Assembly: GCA_012521335.1 (NCBI GenBank)
Contig: JAAYMM010000048.1
Location: 1 to 40,619, forward strand
DNA: 40,619 nucleotides
Direction: 5' to 3'
Source: Bacillota bacterium
GTDB taxonomy: Bacteria; Bacillota; Limnochordia; Darwinibacteriales; Darwinibacteriaceae
Positions 33,382 to 40,619 of the stretch are shown piece after piece (position 1 is the stretch's first letter; each line of letters begins with the position of its first letter). A model generated the notes under the pieces. The model made no database searches. It saw nothing but the letters and a program-made list of their open reading frames with translations, and had not been told where the DNA came from. A program made the position numbers and the translations under genes.

Positions 33382-33528
33382 ATGGGAAAACACAGCCCGT
33401 TTGCGGATAGCCCCGTCAACCCGCCTGCGGCCCCTGTGTTTGTGTCTGCCCTGGGAGTCGGTGTGGCCTCCCTCTTCGCCGTGGGGGCCAACCTGCTGCT
33501 CTCCGGGGCCCGAGGAGTGGCAGCCTAG
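33382..33528 (+). CDS. 48-residue membrane peptide, unknown
   Basis: ATG 33382 has a perfect AGGAGG 8 bases upstream and follows the VanX-deaminase gene after 31 bases. The product, MGKHSPFADSPVNPPAAPVF..., has a proline-rich start and one hydrophobic span (VFVSALGVGVASLFAVGANLLL) that could cross the membrane. No family is recognised. Its stop codon overlaps the stop of the convergent UPF0173 gene. The strong ribosome site makes translation likely; the size makes it easy to miss. Confidence 0.55.
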   Translation: MGKHSPFADSPVNPPAAPVFVSALGVGVASLFAVGANLLLSGARGVAA

Positions 33529-34190
33529 AGCTCCCAGCTCTGCCCCGGCTCTAACAGCATCACCCGGCAGAGATCCTGTGCTTCCACGGCTTTCTTAAAT
33601 TGGTAGGGGTCCTGCTTGATCGCGGGGAAGGTGTTGTAGTGCATGGGGACAACCGCCTTGGGGCGGATCATCTCCACAGCCCTCACCGCGTCGGCAGGGC
33701 CCATAGTGTAAAAGTCGCCAATGGGCAGCAGGGCCACATCCACCTCTTCCTCCCGAAGCAGCTGCAGATCGGCGAACAGTCCCGTATCGCCGGCATGGTA
33801 GATCTTCTTGCCCCCTATCTCCACCACAAAGCCGCAGGCGAGGCCCCCAGCAACGCCGCTGCCGTGCTGGGCGGGGACCAGTTTCACACTGCCGAAGGAG
33901 GTCCGCACCCGGCCGCCGATATTACCCGCGAGCACTTCCACCCCCTCAGGCTTGAAGAGCTCCCCTGCCACTTCCACAGTGGAGACAATTACTGCCCCCG
34001 TCCGTTTAGCAATGCTCACGGCATCACCCACATGGTCGTGGTGGCCGTGGGTGACCAGGATGTAATCGGCGTCCACTTCCTCGGCTTGTTTCGGAGCCAG
34101 GGGATTGCCCGTCAAAAAAGGGTCTATCAGCACTTTGGCCTGGGGTTCTTCCAGCAGAAAACAGGCATGGCCCAAAAACTCAATCCGCAT
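33525..34190 (-). CDS. UPF0173 metallo-beta-lactamase-fold hydrolase
   Basis: 221 residues of the YtkL/UPF0173 family. Metal motifs: FLGHACFLLE near the start, the signature THGHHDHVGD (residues about 47-56), QHGSG, HAGDTGLF and PMHYNTFP. These are cytoplasmic metal-dependent hydrolases with undefined substrates. The start is moved to ATG 34190 (MRIEFLGH) with AAAGGA 8 bases upstream. A TATAAT on the minus strand (34220-34225) is probably its -10. Confidence 0.92.
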   Translation of the reverse strand: MRIEFLGHACFLLEEPQAKVLIDPFLTGNPLAPKQAEEVDADYILVTHGHHDHVGDAVSIAKRTGAVIVSTVEVAGELFKPEGVEVLAGNIGGRVRTSFGSVKLVPAQHGSGVAGGLACGFVVEIGGKKIYHAGDTGLFADLQLLREEEVDVALLPIGDFYTMGPADAVRAVEMIRPKAVVPMHYNTFPAIKQDPYQFKKAVEAQDLCRVMLLEPGQSWEL

Positions 34191-34219
34191 GAGCATCATC
34201 CTTTCGCTAGAACTGTGGG

Positions 34220-34225
34220 ATTATA
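34220..34225 (-). promoter_or_regulatory. -10 element of the UPF0173 gene
   Basis: The minus strand reads TATAAT 30 bases before the start codon. No good -35 is visible at the usual spacing. Confidence 0.45.
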
Positions 34226-34368
34226 CTTCTCCATGCCGCGGCCTGAACCTTTTTTCGCGGAATCGGGACAAAGAAGCCTGTGCTAAGGAGGAAATCTGCT
34301 GGGTTTGCCCGAAAAACAGGTCAACTGCCGAAATGGCTCTGCTCAGTATAACCCAAAGGAGGTCTAGC

Positions 34369-34436
34369 ATGTACAGCTTTCCCCAAGACTTGTACGTAGA
34401 TGTCCGCCTTGAGGATTCCGTGACTACGGAAATCAG
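34369..34436 (+). pseudogene. 5' fragment resembling a TldD/PmbA-type protease gene
   Basis: AAAGGAGG lies before ATG 34369, and the product starts MYSFPQDLYVDVRLEDSVTTEI, which resembles the first residues of TldD/PmbA-type metalloprotease subunits. After about 22 codons the frame enters sequence that is the reverse strand of the ABC ATPase gene and stops at 34482. So only the gene's beginning remains. A TATAAC (34347-34352) could be its -10. The family call rests on a short stretch and is moderate. Confidence 0.5.
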
Positions 34437-35264
34437 CACACCTGCCACGGTGATGCCGTCGGCAATGAGCACTGGTTCTTGATCAGCAAGCCGTGCCGGC
34501 GTGTAATAGTAGGTCTCCTTGATTTCCCTGCCCACCATGAGGCGCTTCAGTTCATCCTCGCTGCTTTCGGCCGCATCCAAGGTAGTCACTTTTTCGCCGT
34601 CTTTCAGCACCGTAATCCGATCCGCGAGCGCCAAGACCTCGGACAGGTTGTGGGAGACAAACAGAATCAGCTTACCCTGAGACTTAAGCTCGGCCAGTAG
34701 TTCATAGAGCGCGACCCGGTTGTTGTGGGAAAAGGCTGCGGTGATTTCATCCAGAATCAGGACATCGGGATCCGTAGGCAGGGCCCGCACCAGTTCTACC
34801 AGTTTCTTCTCTTCCACGGTCAAGGTGCCGGCCAGAGCATCTAAAGGTACCGGTGCGATACCCCAGGAGGCAAAGGCCAGAGCCGCCTCTTCCCGCATCC
34901 TTTTGAGGTTGATGATGCCCCGCCGGGCAAACTGCTGGGTTTTCCCAAGAAAGATGTTTTCCGTGACCGTGAGGCCATCCACCAGCCCCAGTTCCTGCAC
35001 CACCATGCTCACACCCTGCTCATTAGCTTGGGCTGGACTGAGGGGATCATAGGGCCGATTGCTCTTGAACATGGACCCCTGATCTCTGGCGTGGATCCCG
35101 GCAATCATGGAAAGCAGCGTAGATTTGCCTGAACCATTCTCGCCGATAAGGCCGTGGATTTCGCCGGCCCTAAGCTCCAGGGATACGTCAATTACGGCAC
35201 GGGTGGGGCCGAAACTTTTGGAGATGTTCTCTACTCGTAAGATAGCTGTATCTCTGGCTGTCAT
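34437..35264 (-). pseudogene. Truncated ribose-type ABC transporter ATPase (RbsA/MglA-like)
   Basis: CUT2 ATPases have two fused nucleotide-binding domains and about 500 residues. Only the first remains: Walker A GENGSGKST, the Q-loop VVQELGLVDGLTV, signature region TLTVEEKKLVEL, Walker B VLILDEITAAFS, and the H-loop SHNLSE. The start of the linker to domain 2 (LIADGITVAGV) is still in frame, then family similarity ends at about 34437 and the ORF runs on for about 70 unrelated residues. The start overlaps the permease stop as ATGA. Without domain 2 the protein is probably not functional. Confidence 0.85.
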
Positions 35265-36154
35265 TTGACGATCCCCTCCTCATCCCCCATTGAGACAATG
35301 GTCACCAGGATAACCAGGAGCCTCATTACTACCTCCTGCCAGGTCCCTGAGGGTACGCCCAGGAGAGTTAAGGCGTTAAACAGCGCTGAGAGGGATATGG
35401 TGCCGATGACCACGCCGATTACCACGTTGAAGATGGCGCTCATGGAACTGGCGATGAGCACCGCGGTCAGCGGCTGGAAGATGAAACTCACACTGGAAAG
35501 CCCGGTGCGCGGCAGGAGCTGGCCCACATAGCTTTGGTTGATGGCCGAACCGAGACCTAAGAACACACCGCAGACCACCATGCCCAGGAACTTAGCCCGC
35601 TCGGGATCAATGCCCATCTGTCTCGTTACTCTTAAATCACTGCCCACAGCCCGGACATTGAGCCCGATACTGGTACGGCAGAAGAGAATGTACACGATGA
35701 CCATCCCGGGCACCAGCATCAGTACATTAAAGGGCAGCTCTCCCAAAGCCCGGAGTTTGGAACCCAAGGTGACCACCATGCCGCCGCTCCGCACGGCTAA
35801 GTTGGAGTAAATGGCCCCGATGGACTCATAAATCATGGCCATCCCCAACCCCGCCACCCAGGGCGGGATGTTGGTTTTCAAAAAGACGAACCCGTTCAGG
35901 GCCTGCAAGAATACACCAGCGGCCAGGCCCCCAAGCAGAAGGCCGGCATAGCCCCACTTAAGACCCAAGAATCCAGCAAAATTAGAAGCCAATATGACGA
36001 TGGCACCGACGGATAGGTCGATCATCCCACTGGTAAAAGAGAAAACCATGCCCCAGGTCACAAAGGTGGGGATCACGGCGTGGGAGATGATGATGCCTAA
36101 GTTTCTGGCCGTAAGGAATCTAAAGTCAGCGGCAATATGGACGATGAGAAACAC
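35261..36154 (-). CDS. Ribose-type (CUT2) ABC transporter permease, probable N-terminal frameshift
   Basis: 297 residues in the open frame with about 8-9 hydrophobic helices, including SFTSGMIDLSVGAIVILA and the conserved GSDLRVTRQMGID loop, as in RbsC. The frame has only an internal GTG start (36154) that cuts the first helix. A proper ATG (36197) with AAAAAGGGG upstream begins MDRKR, but one base too many in an A5 run (36185-36189) puts it out of frame. Removing one A would join MDRKERRPGTGLLLVFLIVHIAADF without a break. It may be a real frameshift or a homopolymer error. Its end overlaps the ATPase start. Confidence 0.85.
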   Translation of the reverse strand: MFLIVHIAADFRFLTARNLGIIISHAVIPTFVTWGMVFSFTSGMIDLSVGAIVILASNFAGFLGLKWGYAGLLLGGLAAGVFLQALNGFVFLKTNIPPWVAGLGMAMIYESIGAIYSNLAVRSGGMVVTLGSKLRALGELPFNVLMLVPGMVIVYILFCRTSIGLNVRAVGSDLRVTRQMGIDPERAKFLGMVVCGVFLGLGSAINQSYVGQLLPRTGLSSVSFIFQPLTAVLIASSMSAIFNVVIGVVIGTISLSALFNALTLLGVPSGTWQEVVMRLLVILVTIVSMGDEEGIVK

Positions 36155-36223
36155 CAGCAGCAGCCCGGTCCCTGGCCGCCTCTCTTTTTCTGTCCATGCA
36201 GTTCAACCCCTTTTTGTGCGAGT

Positions 36224-36257
36224 GGGCTGCCAACACGAGAGACGTGTTTGGCAGCCC
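36224..36257 (-). promoter_or_regulatory. Intercistronic hairpin between rbsB-like and rbsC-like genes
   Basis: GGGCTGCCAA pairs perfectly with TTGGCAGCCC, and inner CACG pairs with CGTG with one bulged base, around an AGAGA loop. The minus-strand sequence after it is ACTCGCAC, not a T-run. It lies 12 bases past the binding-protein stop. Confidence 0.75.
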
Positions 36258-36269
36258 GGAGTGTGGTGC

Positions 36270-37391
36270 TTAGAATCCGTAACGCTCCAGATCTTCTGCG
36301 GTGATTACGCCGGCTTCATACTTATCCCGCACCCGCTGCTCCACCGAGTAGTTGGCCAACAAGTTTTCAAACAGTTCAGCGGAGGCTGCCGGATTGTACT
36401 TACTGCTCAGCTGACGGATCTCGTCGGGGCTGAAGGGCATGTTCTGGAGCCACTGCTCTTCGTAGGCGTAGTATTGGTTAGCCTGGAGCACGATGATGGG
36501 CACATGGAACACAGGAGCCTGCCCGTTGGCATCTTTGAGGGGATTACCTTCCAGGAAGTTGTGGAGCAGGGCCACGGCCAGACCAGAGTTAATCCAGTGG
36601 GCGCCGTTGGCGGCGGTGACTTGGCCCGCCTGGAGTCCCTCTAGAATCTCAGGATCCAAGTCGGTGACGAAAAACAAGGGATCCAGGTCATCATACTTCT
36701 GCAGCACTTCCATGGTGGAAACGGCGCCTGCCCCTGAAGTAGTGTAGACTGCATCAACATCAGGATAGGCCACGAGGAGGTCTTCACTCTTTTTCAGCGC
36801 ATCGGCTCGGGACGCAATGGCACCCCAGGCCACATCCAGAACCTGGCCGCCCACTTCAGCAAAGGCATCGGTAAAGCCCTGGACCCGAGCTTCGTGCGTG
36901 GTGTCGCCCCGGTTGCCGGTGACCAGCACTGCCGTTTTGGCCCCTACGGCTCCGGCGAACCGGCCGATGGGATAGCCCGCATCGTAGTCATCCTCCCCCA
37001 CGGCACCTGCGAAGTAAGGATTGCTGCGCAGGTGGGCCAAGGTTTCGGCGGTGGGCAGGTGATCGTAGAGCACAAAAGGTACTCCAGCATCGGCACACAT
37101 CTTGCTCACAATGGCGAAGGTGGCATCGGACATGCCGAAGTAGATGATGCCATCCACGCCCGAGGCGATCAAGTTCTCCACATTGGCAATGGATTTTTCG
37201 ATCTTGCCTTCATCATTCACCACCATGAGCTCAACGCCCAGGGCCTCCGCACAGTACACTGCGAAGTTTTCCAGAATGTCCAGGCAGTACACGCCGGAGA
37301 GCGCATTGTTAAAGCCGATCTTGTAATCCGCGGCCAGAACCTGGGCACTGAGCACCAAAACCAACAATAGACAGAGGAGCAATTTCTTCAT
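36270..37391 (-). CDS. Ribose-type sugar ABC substrate-binding protein (Peripla_BP_4)
   Basis: 373 residues with a signal peptide (KKLLLCLLLVLVLSAQVLA). The mature part has the two-lobe fold of CUT2 binding proteins: YKIGFNNALSGVYCLDILENFAVYCAEALG, the NVENLIASGVDGIIYFG motif, GDTTHEARVQGFTDAF and AVYTTSGAGAVSTMEVLQ. It binds a simple sugar or related small molecule outside the membrane. GAAAGGAGAAAG lies before ATG 37391. It is the first gene of an operon whose permease and ATPase genes look damaged. The ligand cannot be named from the sequence. Confidence 0.9.
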   Translation of the reverse strand: MKKLLLCLLLVLVLSAQVLAADYKIGFNNALSGVYCLDILENFAVYCAEALGVELMVVNDEGKIEKSIANVENLIASGVDGIIYFGMSDATFAIVSKMCADAGVPFVLYDHLPTAETLAHLRSNPYFAGAVGEDDYDAGYPIGRFAGAVGAKTAVLVTGNRGDTTHEARVQGFTDAFAEVGGQVLDVAWGAIASRADALKKSEDLLVAYPDVDAVYTTSGAGAVSTMEVLQKYDDLDPLFFVTDLDPEILEGLQAGQVTAANGAHWINSGLAVALLHNFLEGNPLKDANGQAPVFHVPIIVLQANQYYAYEEQWLQNMPFSPDEIRQLSSKYNPAASAELFENLLANYSVEQRVRDKYEAGVITAEDLERYGF

Positions 37392-37565
37392 GCCGCTTTC
37401 TCCTTTCTTTGCTTGCTGCTGCCAAATGCAGTCCTCGTTGGCACTGTTCCGTTCCCTCTGTCTTTATGGCAGATCACAAACCGGAAACAAAGTTTGCAGA
37501 TCGTGTCATTTTGTCTTGCGAAATGTTTCAAAACTTTACATTCCAACCGGCGTGCGGGCATAAAG

Positions 37566-37609
37566 AAAGCCAAACTTGACCGTTGGGAAAACCGGCAAGC
37601 TTGGCTTTT
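37566..37609 (-). terminator. Terminator of the glnQ-like gene
   Basis: AAAGCCAA (37566-37573) pairs with TTGGCTTT (37601-37608), extended by interrupted inner pairs (CTTG/CAAG, CCG/CGG). The minus-strand 3' side is CTTTCTTTA. It lies 29 bases past the glnQ-like stop. Confidence 0.7.
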
Positions 37610-37637
37610 GCAGTGTGTACAGACTTTTTGGGTTGTG

Positions 37638-38387
37638 CTACAGAATCTGGGCCAAAAAACGCTGGGTGCGCTCATGTTCAGGCGCGGTAAAGAACTTCTG
37701 GGGCGGGGCTTTCTCCAGGATCTTCCCTTCGTCAAAGAAGATGACTGTATCAGCCACTTCCCGGGCAAAGCCCATTTCGTGGGTGACCACGAGCATGGTC
37801 ATGCCGCCCTTGGCCAGCTCTTTCATGACATCCAATACTTCTGCGATCATCTCCGGGTCGAGAGCCGAGGTGGGTTCGTCGAAAAGCATCACATCGGGCT
37901 GCATGGCGAGGGCCCGGGCGATGGCCACCCGCTGCTTCTGGCCGCCGGACGTAGCTGCGGGGTATTTACCTGCCTGATCGCGAATGCCCACCTTAGAAAG
38001 GAGATCCAGCGCCAGTTCAGTCGCCTCATCCTTGGGCATCTTTTTCACCTTGATGGGCGCCAAGGTGATGTTCTCCAGCACGGTCATGTGCGGGAACAAG
38101 TTGAAATCCTGGAACACCATGCCCACTTTATTGGCAATCTCGGTAGACCTGGTCTTAGGGTCGTGAACGGGCAGTCCGCCGACGTAAATCTCGCCCCCAT
38201 TGATCTTTTCCAAACCGTTGATGCAGCGGATGAACGTACTCTTCCCGGAACCGCTGGGCCCGCAGATCACCACAACTTCCTTCTCCCTAACCTGCAGGCT
38301 CACACCCTTAAGCACTTGGTGCGCCCCGAAGGATTTATGCACGTCGCGTACATCAACTATCACTTCGCCTAACTGCTTTTCGCTCAT
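37638..38387 (-). CDS. Polar amino acid ABC transporter ATPase (GlnQ-type), orphan
   Basis: A 249-residue ABC ATPase of the polar amino acid uptake family. Walker A is [10 protein letters not shown], with the typical FIRCINGLE after it; [16 protein letters not shown] is the Q-loop, [14 protein letters not shown] the signature, [14 protein letters not shown] Walker B and VTHEM the H-loop. The start is moved to ATG 38387 (MSEKQLG), which has AAGGAG upstream. A TATAAT -10 lies at 38428-38433. No amino-acid permease or binding protein is adjacent, so its partners must be elsewhere. It is bounded by terminators on both sides. Confidence 0.93.
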   Translation of the reverse strand: MSEKQLGEVIVDVRDVHKSFGAHQVLKGVSLQVREKEVVVICGPSGSGKSTFIRCINGLEKINGGEIYVGGLPVHDPKTRSTEIANKVGMVFQDFNLFPHMTVLENITLAPIKVKKMPKDEATELALDLLSKVGIRDQAGKYPAATSGGQKQRVAIARALAMQPDVMLFDEPTSALDPEMIAEVLDVMKELAKGGMTMLVVTHEMGFAREVADTVIFFDEGKILEKAPPQKFFTAPEHERTQRFLAQIL

Positions 38388-38427
38388 TATCTTGCTCCTT
38401 AGATTTTTCACTCGCTCAGCTTGATCT

Positions 38428-38433
38428 ATTATA
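38428..38433 (-). promoter_or_regulatory. -10 element of the glnQ-like gene
   Basis: The minus strand reads TATAAT 41 bases before the start codon. The -35 is not recognisable at normal spacing. Confidence 0.45.
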
Positions 38434-38457
38434 GTACTTTTCTCCCCCGCTGCGCTA

Positions 38458-38495
38458 GGAAAATTGCAGCGGGCATCTTTTCCGCCGATGCCCGC
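38458..38495 (-). terminator. Terminator of the dipeptide ABC operon
   Basis: GCGGGCATC (38469-38477) pairs perfectly with GATGCCCGC (38487-38495). The minus-strand 3' side is TGCAATTTTCC. It lies 13 bases past the last gene. Confidence 0.75.
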
Positions 38496-38507
38496 CCGCT
38501 CTAAAGC

Positions 38508-39437
38508 TTATTCCAAACTCATCAGCACAGCATGATCAGGGCTTACCTGCACCATCCCCTGTCCGCGGTTGGCTGCATAAAATTCCGCAATTTCCCGGTT
38601 CACTGCTTCGGGCACAAACTTCTCCTGGGGATCCCACCGCCTCCCGATATCGGGTACGGAACGGAAGAGCATTTTCGTGTAGGGGTGCACCGGATGGTGA
38701 TACACTTCCGCGGTGGCTCCCTGCTCCACCAGGCGGCCCTGATGCATGATCATAGTGTAATCGCTGACATAGTAACCCAGGGCTAGATCGTGGGTAATGA
38801 AGAGCACCGACATCCCCGTGGAGCGGCAGATATCCACCAACAGGTTGAGGATGCCCATGCGGGTGGAAGCATCGAGCATGCTGATCAGTTCATCGGCCAC
38901 CAATATCTCCGCGTTCAGGAGCAGAGCCCGGGCAATGAGCAGCCGCTGCAGCTGCCCGCCGCTGAGCTGGTGGGGGAAGTGCGCTAGTGTCCGTTCGGGG
39001 TTGAGGTTGACCTGCAGTAAGGCCTCCCTGGTGCGCGCCGCCCGCTCAGCTGCAGGGGTGTCCGGGAAGAACACATCGAACACCAGATCAAAGACCCGAT
39101 CTACCCGGAACAGGGGGTTGAATGAGGAAAAGGGGTCCTGGAAAATCCCCTGTACCCGGCGGTAAAACTCCCTGCGCTCCGCCTTAGTGCGGATGGTGGC
39201 CAGATCCCGTCCGTGGAAGAGGATCCTACCGGCTGTGGGGCGGAGCAGCTTGAGGATCATGCGCCCCATGGTGGTCTTTCCGCTGCCGCTCTCTCCGATC
39301 AGGGAAAGAACGGTGCCAGGATACATGGCAAAGGAAACGCCGCGAACCGCCGTGGTGAGGGTGCGGAAGAAAACGCCGCTGCTGAAGACCTTAGTTACAT
39401 TCTCCACAGAGATAATGGGCTGTCTGTTGTCAACCAA
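38508..39437 (-). CDS. Dipeptide/oligopeptide ABC transporter ATPase (DppF/OppF-type)
   Basis: 309 residues. Walker A is GESGSGKTT, the Q-loop region GIFQDPFSSFNPLF is characteristic of the DppF/OppF group, the signature is LSGGQLQRLLIARAL, Walker B is ILVADELISMLDAS and the H-loop is FITHDL. The usual proline and alanine of DEPxSAL are replaced here, but the catalytic glutamate is kept. The start is moved to TTG 39437: GGAGGGG lies 5 bases before it, and it overlaps the DppD stop by 8 bases. It is the last gene of the operon; its binding protein is not in the window. Confidence 0.92.
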   Translation of the reverse strand: MVDNRQPIISVENVTKVFSSGVFFRTLTTAVRGVSFAMYPGTVLSLIGESGSGKTTMGRMILKLLRPTAGRILFHGRDLATIRTKAERREFYRRVQGIFQDPFSSFNPLFRVDRVFDLVFDVFFPDTPAAERAARTREALLQVNLNPERTLAHFPHQLSGGQLQRLLIARALLLNAEILVADELISMLDASTRMGILNLLVDICRSTGMSVLFITHDLALGYYVSDYTMIMHQGRLVEQGATAEVYHHPVHPYTKMLFRSVPDIGRRWDPQEKFVPEAVNREIAEFYAANRGQGMVQVSPDHAVLMSLE

Positions 39438-40419
39438 CGCGCTCCCCTCCAATCTCCCGGTGGTGCCAGCAGGCAATGCTGTGCTCGGGCGTAATGTGTT
39501 CCGTCAGCGGAGTGTCCTCGCAGCGCCTGGTGCGGTGGGGGCAGCGCTCGCGGAAGCGGCAGCCGGGCCCGATGTCTAACAGCTCTGGAGGAGTGCCCTT
39601 GATTCCTTCCAGCCTCTGCTCCTTAACCTGCACGCCTACCTTGGGCAGGGAACTGAGCAGGGCCCGGGTGTAAGGATGGCAGGGAGCATGGACGATGGTG
39701 TCCACCGGACCTGCTTCGACTATGTGTCCCCCATACATGATCAGCAGACGGTCAGCGATTTGGTACAGAATGGACAGGTCATGGGTGATGAACAGCGCGG
39801 AGCCAATAATCCCGGCATCACGCAGTTCCACCAGCAGGCTGGCGGCAAAGCGCTGAGAACTCACGTCCAGGGCTGAAGTAATCTCATCGGCAATGATCAG
39901 CTCTGGATTCAAGATGGTGGAAAGGACCATAATCACCCGCTGCTTCATGCCCCCCGAAAGTTCGATGGGATACTTATCCAAAACGGCGGGGTCTAGGTTG
40001 ACCAAGCGCAGCCGCTCTTCCAGCTTGTTCATGAAGGCTCCATCAGGACGGATGCCGTGCTCCCGCACCAGATCGGACACGAAGGTGCCCACTTTCTTCG
40101 TGGGGCTCAAAGCATCCAGGGCGTACTGGGGAATAATGGAGATCTTGCGCAGTCTGAGCCGCCGAAACTCCTCCCGGTCCATGGTCATGATGTCCTGGCC
40201 CAGAAAGAAGGCCTGGCCCCCCATGTGGGTTAAGGGCGGCTTGCGCAGCATGAGGGTGTGGGCGAGGGTGCTCTTGCCGCAGCCCGATTCTCCAGCGACA
40301 CCCACGATCTCGCCTCGGCGCACCTGGAAGGTGACCCCATCCACCGCTTTCACATCGCCTTTGAGAATGCGGTAATAGGCCTTGAGGTCCTGTACAGACA
40401 GGATCAGATCTGCTCCCAT
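39430..40419 (-). CDS. Dipeptide/oligopeptide ABC transporter ATPase (DppD/OppD-type)
   Basis: 329 residues. Walker A is GESGCGKST, the signature is LSGGMKQRVIMVLS, Walker B is IIADEITSALDVSSQ and the H-loop FITHDL. The C-terminal oligopeptide-transporter extension has the cysteine set GCRFRERCPHRTRRCED, which binds an iron-sulfur cluster in some relatives. It powers peptide (or oligosaccharide) uptake together with the DppF-like partner. GAGGGAG precedes ATG 40419, and the dppC stop lies 2 bases upstream. Confidence 0.93.
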   Translation of the reverse strand: MGADLILSVQDLKAYYRILKGDVKAVDGVTFQVRRGEIVGVAGESGCGKSTLAHTLMLRKPPLTHMGGQAFFLGQDIMTMDREEFRRLRLRKISIIPQYALDALSPTKKVGTFVSDLVREHGIRPDGAFMNKLEERLRLVNLDPAVLDKYPIELSGGMKQRVIMVLSTILNPELIIADEITSALDVSSQRFAASLLVELRDAGIIGSALFITHDLSILYQIADRLLIMYGGHIVEAGPVDTIVHAPCHPYTRALLSSLPKVGVQVKEQRLEGIKGTPPELLDIGPGCRFRERCPHRTRRCEDTPLTEHITPEHSIACWHHREIGGERVG

Positions 40420-40421
40420 AA

Positions 40422-40619
40422 TTACATCTCCCTCAGACGCGGGTTGAACACTTCATCCAGCCCCGTGTTGATGAAATACAAAGAGACGATGAGCATGGTC
40501 AAGATCAGCCCGGGAATGATGGTCCACCACCACATCCCTAGGTGCAGTGCGTTCCAGTTCACGGCATTCTGCAGCACCAGACCCAAAGAGATGCCCCGGG
40601 TGGGGCCCAGGCCCAGGAA
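40422..40619 (-). CDS. Dipeptide/oligopeptide ABC transporter permease (DppC/OppC-type), 3' end only
   Basis: The last 65 codons of a gene that enters from the right edge; it is absent from the ORF track. The product has GISLGLVLQNAVNWNALHLG, then a hydrophobic span (WWWTIIPGLILTMLIVSLYF) and the hallmark C-terminus FINTGLDEVFNPRLREM of DppC-type permeases. It is an integral membrane subunit, transcribed before the two ATPase genes. Confidence 0.9.
   Translation of the reverse strand, partial: FLGLGPTRGISLGLVLQNAVNWNALHLGMWWWTIIPGLILTMLIVSLYFINTGLDEVFNPRLREM

Noticed and set aside
34105-34482. 125-residue plus-strand ORF as a gene
   Set aside because: Its first part is antisense to the UPF0173 gene and has no ribosome site; it is also in a different frame from the TldD-like fragment.
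1-40619. CRISPR arrays, tRNA or rRNA genes, insertion sequences, phage genes
   Set aside because: I looked for regular repeats, cloverleaf-like GGTTCGAATCC arms, transposase motifs and terminal repeats and saw none. A tRNAscan or Infernal run would be needed to be certain.

Overview
The window is dense, GC-rich bacterial DNA from an anaerobe-like, Gram-positive-type (Bacillota/Firmicutes) genome. Evidence for this: a T-box leader before leuS, strong AGGAGG-type ribosome binding sites on nearly every gene, small DUF1540 and DUF3343 proteins, lipoprotein and sec signal peptides, many sugar and peptide ABC transporters, and a selenocysteine-containing SelD. A Limnochordia-like digester or compost organism would fit, but that is an impression and not shown by the sequence. 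No rRNA, tRNA, CRISPR array, transposase or phage gene was seen.

Layout. 1-4.6 kb: the start of a family-5 substrate-binding protein (minus, apparently missing its N-terminal lobe), a divergent RpiR/MurR regulator, then a promoter, leucine T-box and leuS, and a GNAT acetyltransferase. 4.6-12.9 kb: a tight minus-strand run of nine genes: MATE exporter, gamma-glutamyltransferase, cysteine-desulfurase-like aminotransferase, DUF3343, selD, yedF, a sugar-isomerase-like TIM barrel, an AAC(3)-family acetyltransferase and an HD hydrolase. The selD gene is longer than the ORF track shows, because it reads through an in-frame TGA (selenocysteine) followed by a bSECIS-like hairpin. 13-17.4 kb: a maltose-type ABC operon (malE-malF-malG) followed by a lipoprotein. 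17.7-20.5 kb: a decayed VWA gene, a flavodoxin, a macro-domain protein and an AmpD-like lipoprotein amidase. 20.6-23 kb: KDG kinase, Dps and a nitroreductase. 23.1-26.3 kb: a second CUT1 sugar ABC operon. 26.5-30.3 kb: DUF1540, an ADP-forming acyl-CoA synthetase and hisC. 30.8-34.2 kb: a secreted alkaline phosphatase, a secreted fusion of a VanX-type dipeptidase with a guanine-deaminase-like domain, a 48-residue membrane peptide and a UPF0173 hydrolase. 34.2-37.4 kb: a ribose-type ABC operon that looks broken. 37.6-40.6 kb: an orphan GlnQ-type ATPase and the distal end of a dipeptide ABC operon.

How it fits together. Most of the window serves uptake of sugars and peptides and conversion of the products. 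The aminotransferase/DUF3343/SelD/YedF block is a selenium-handling module. All three operons in which a binding-protein gene precedes its permease gene carry a strong hairpin, without a proper U-tract, at that junction. This suggests a common device for making more binding protein than membrane protein.

The most unusual items are the exported VanX-deaminase fusion, the selenocysteine SelD inside a nine-gene cluster, and a set of broken or fused genes (family-5 binding protein, VWA, RbsC, RbsA/TldD-like). The broken genes show either real genome decay or assembly and indel errors in this contig; read mapping would separate these.
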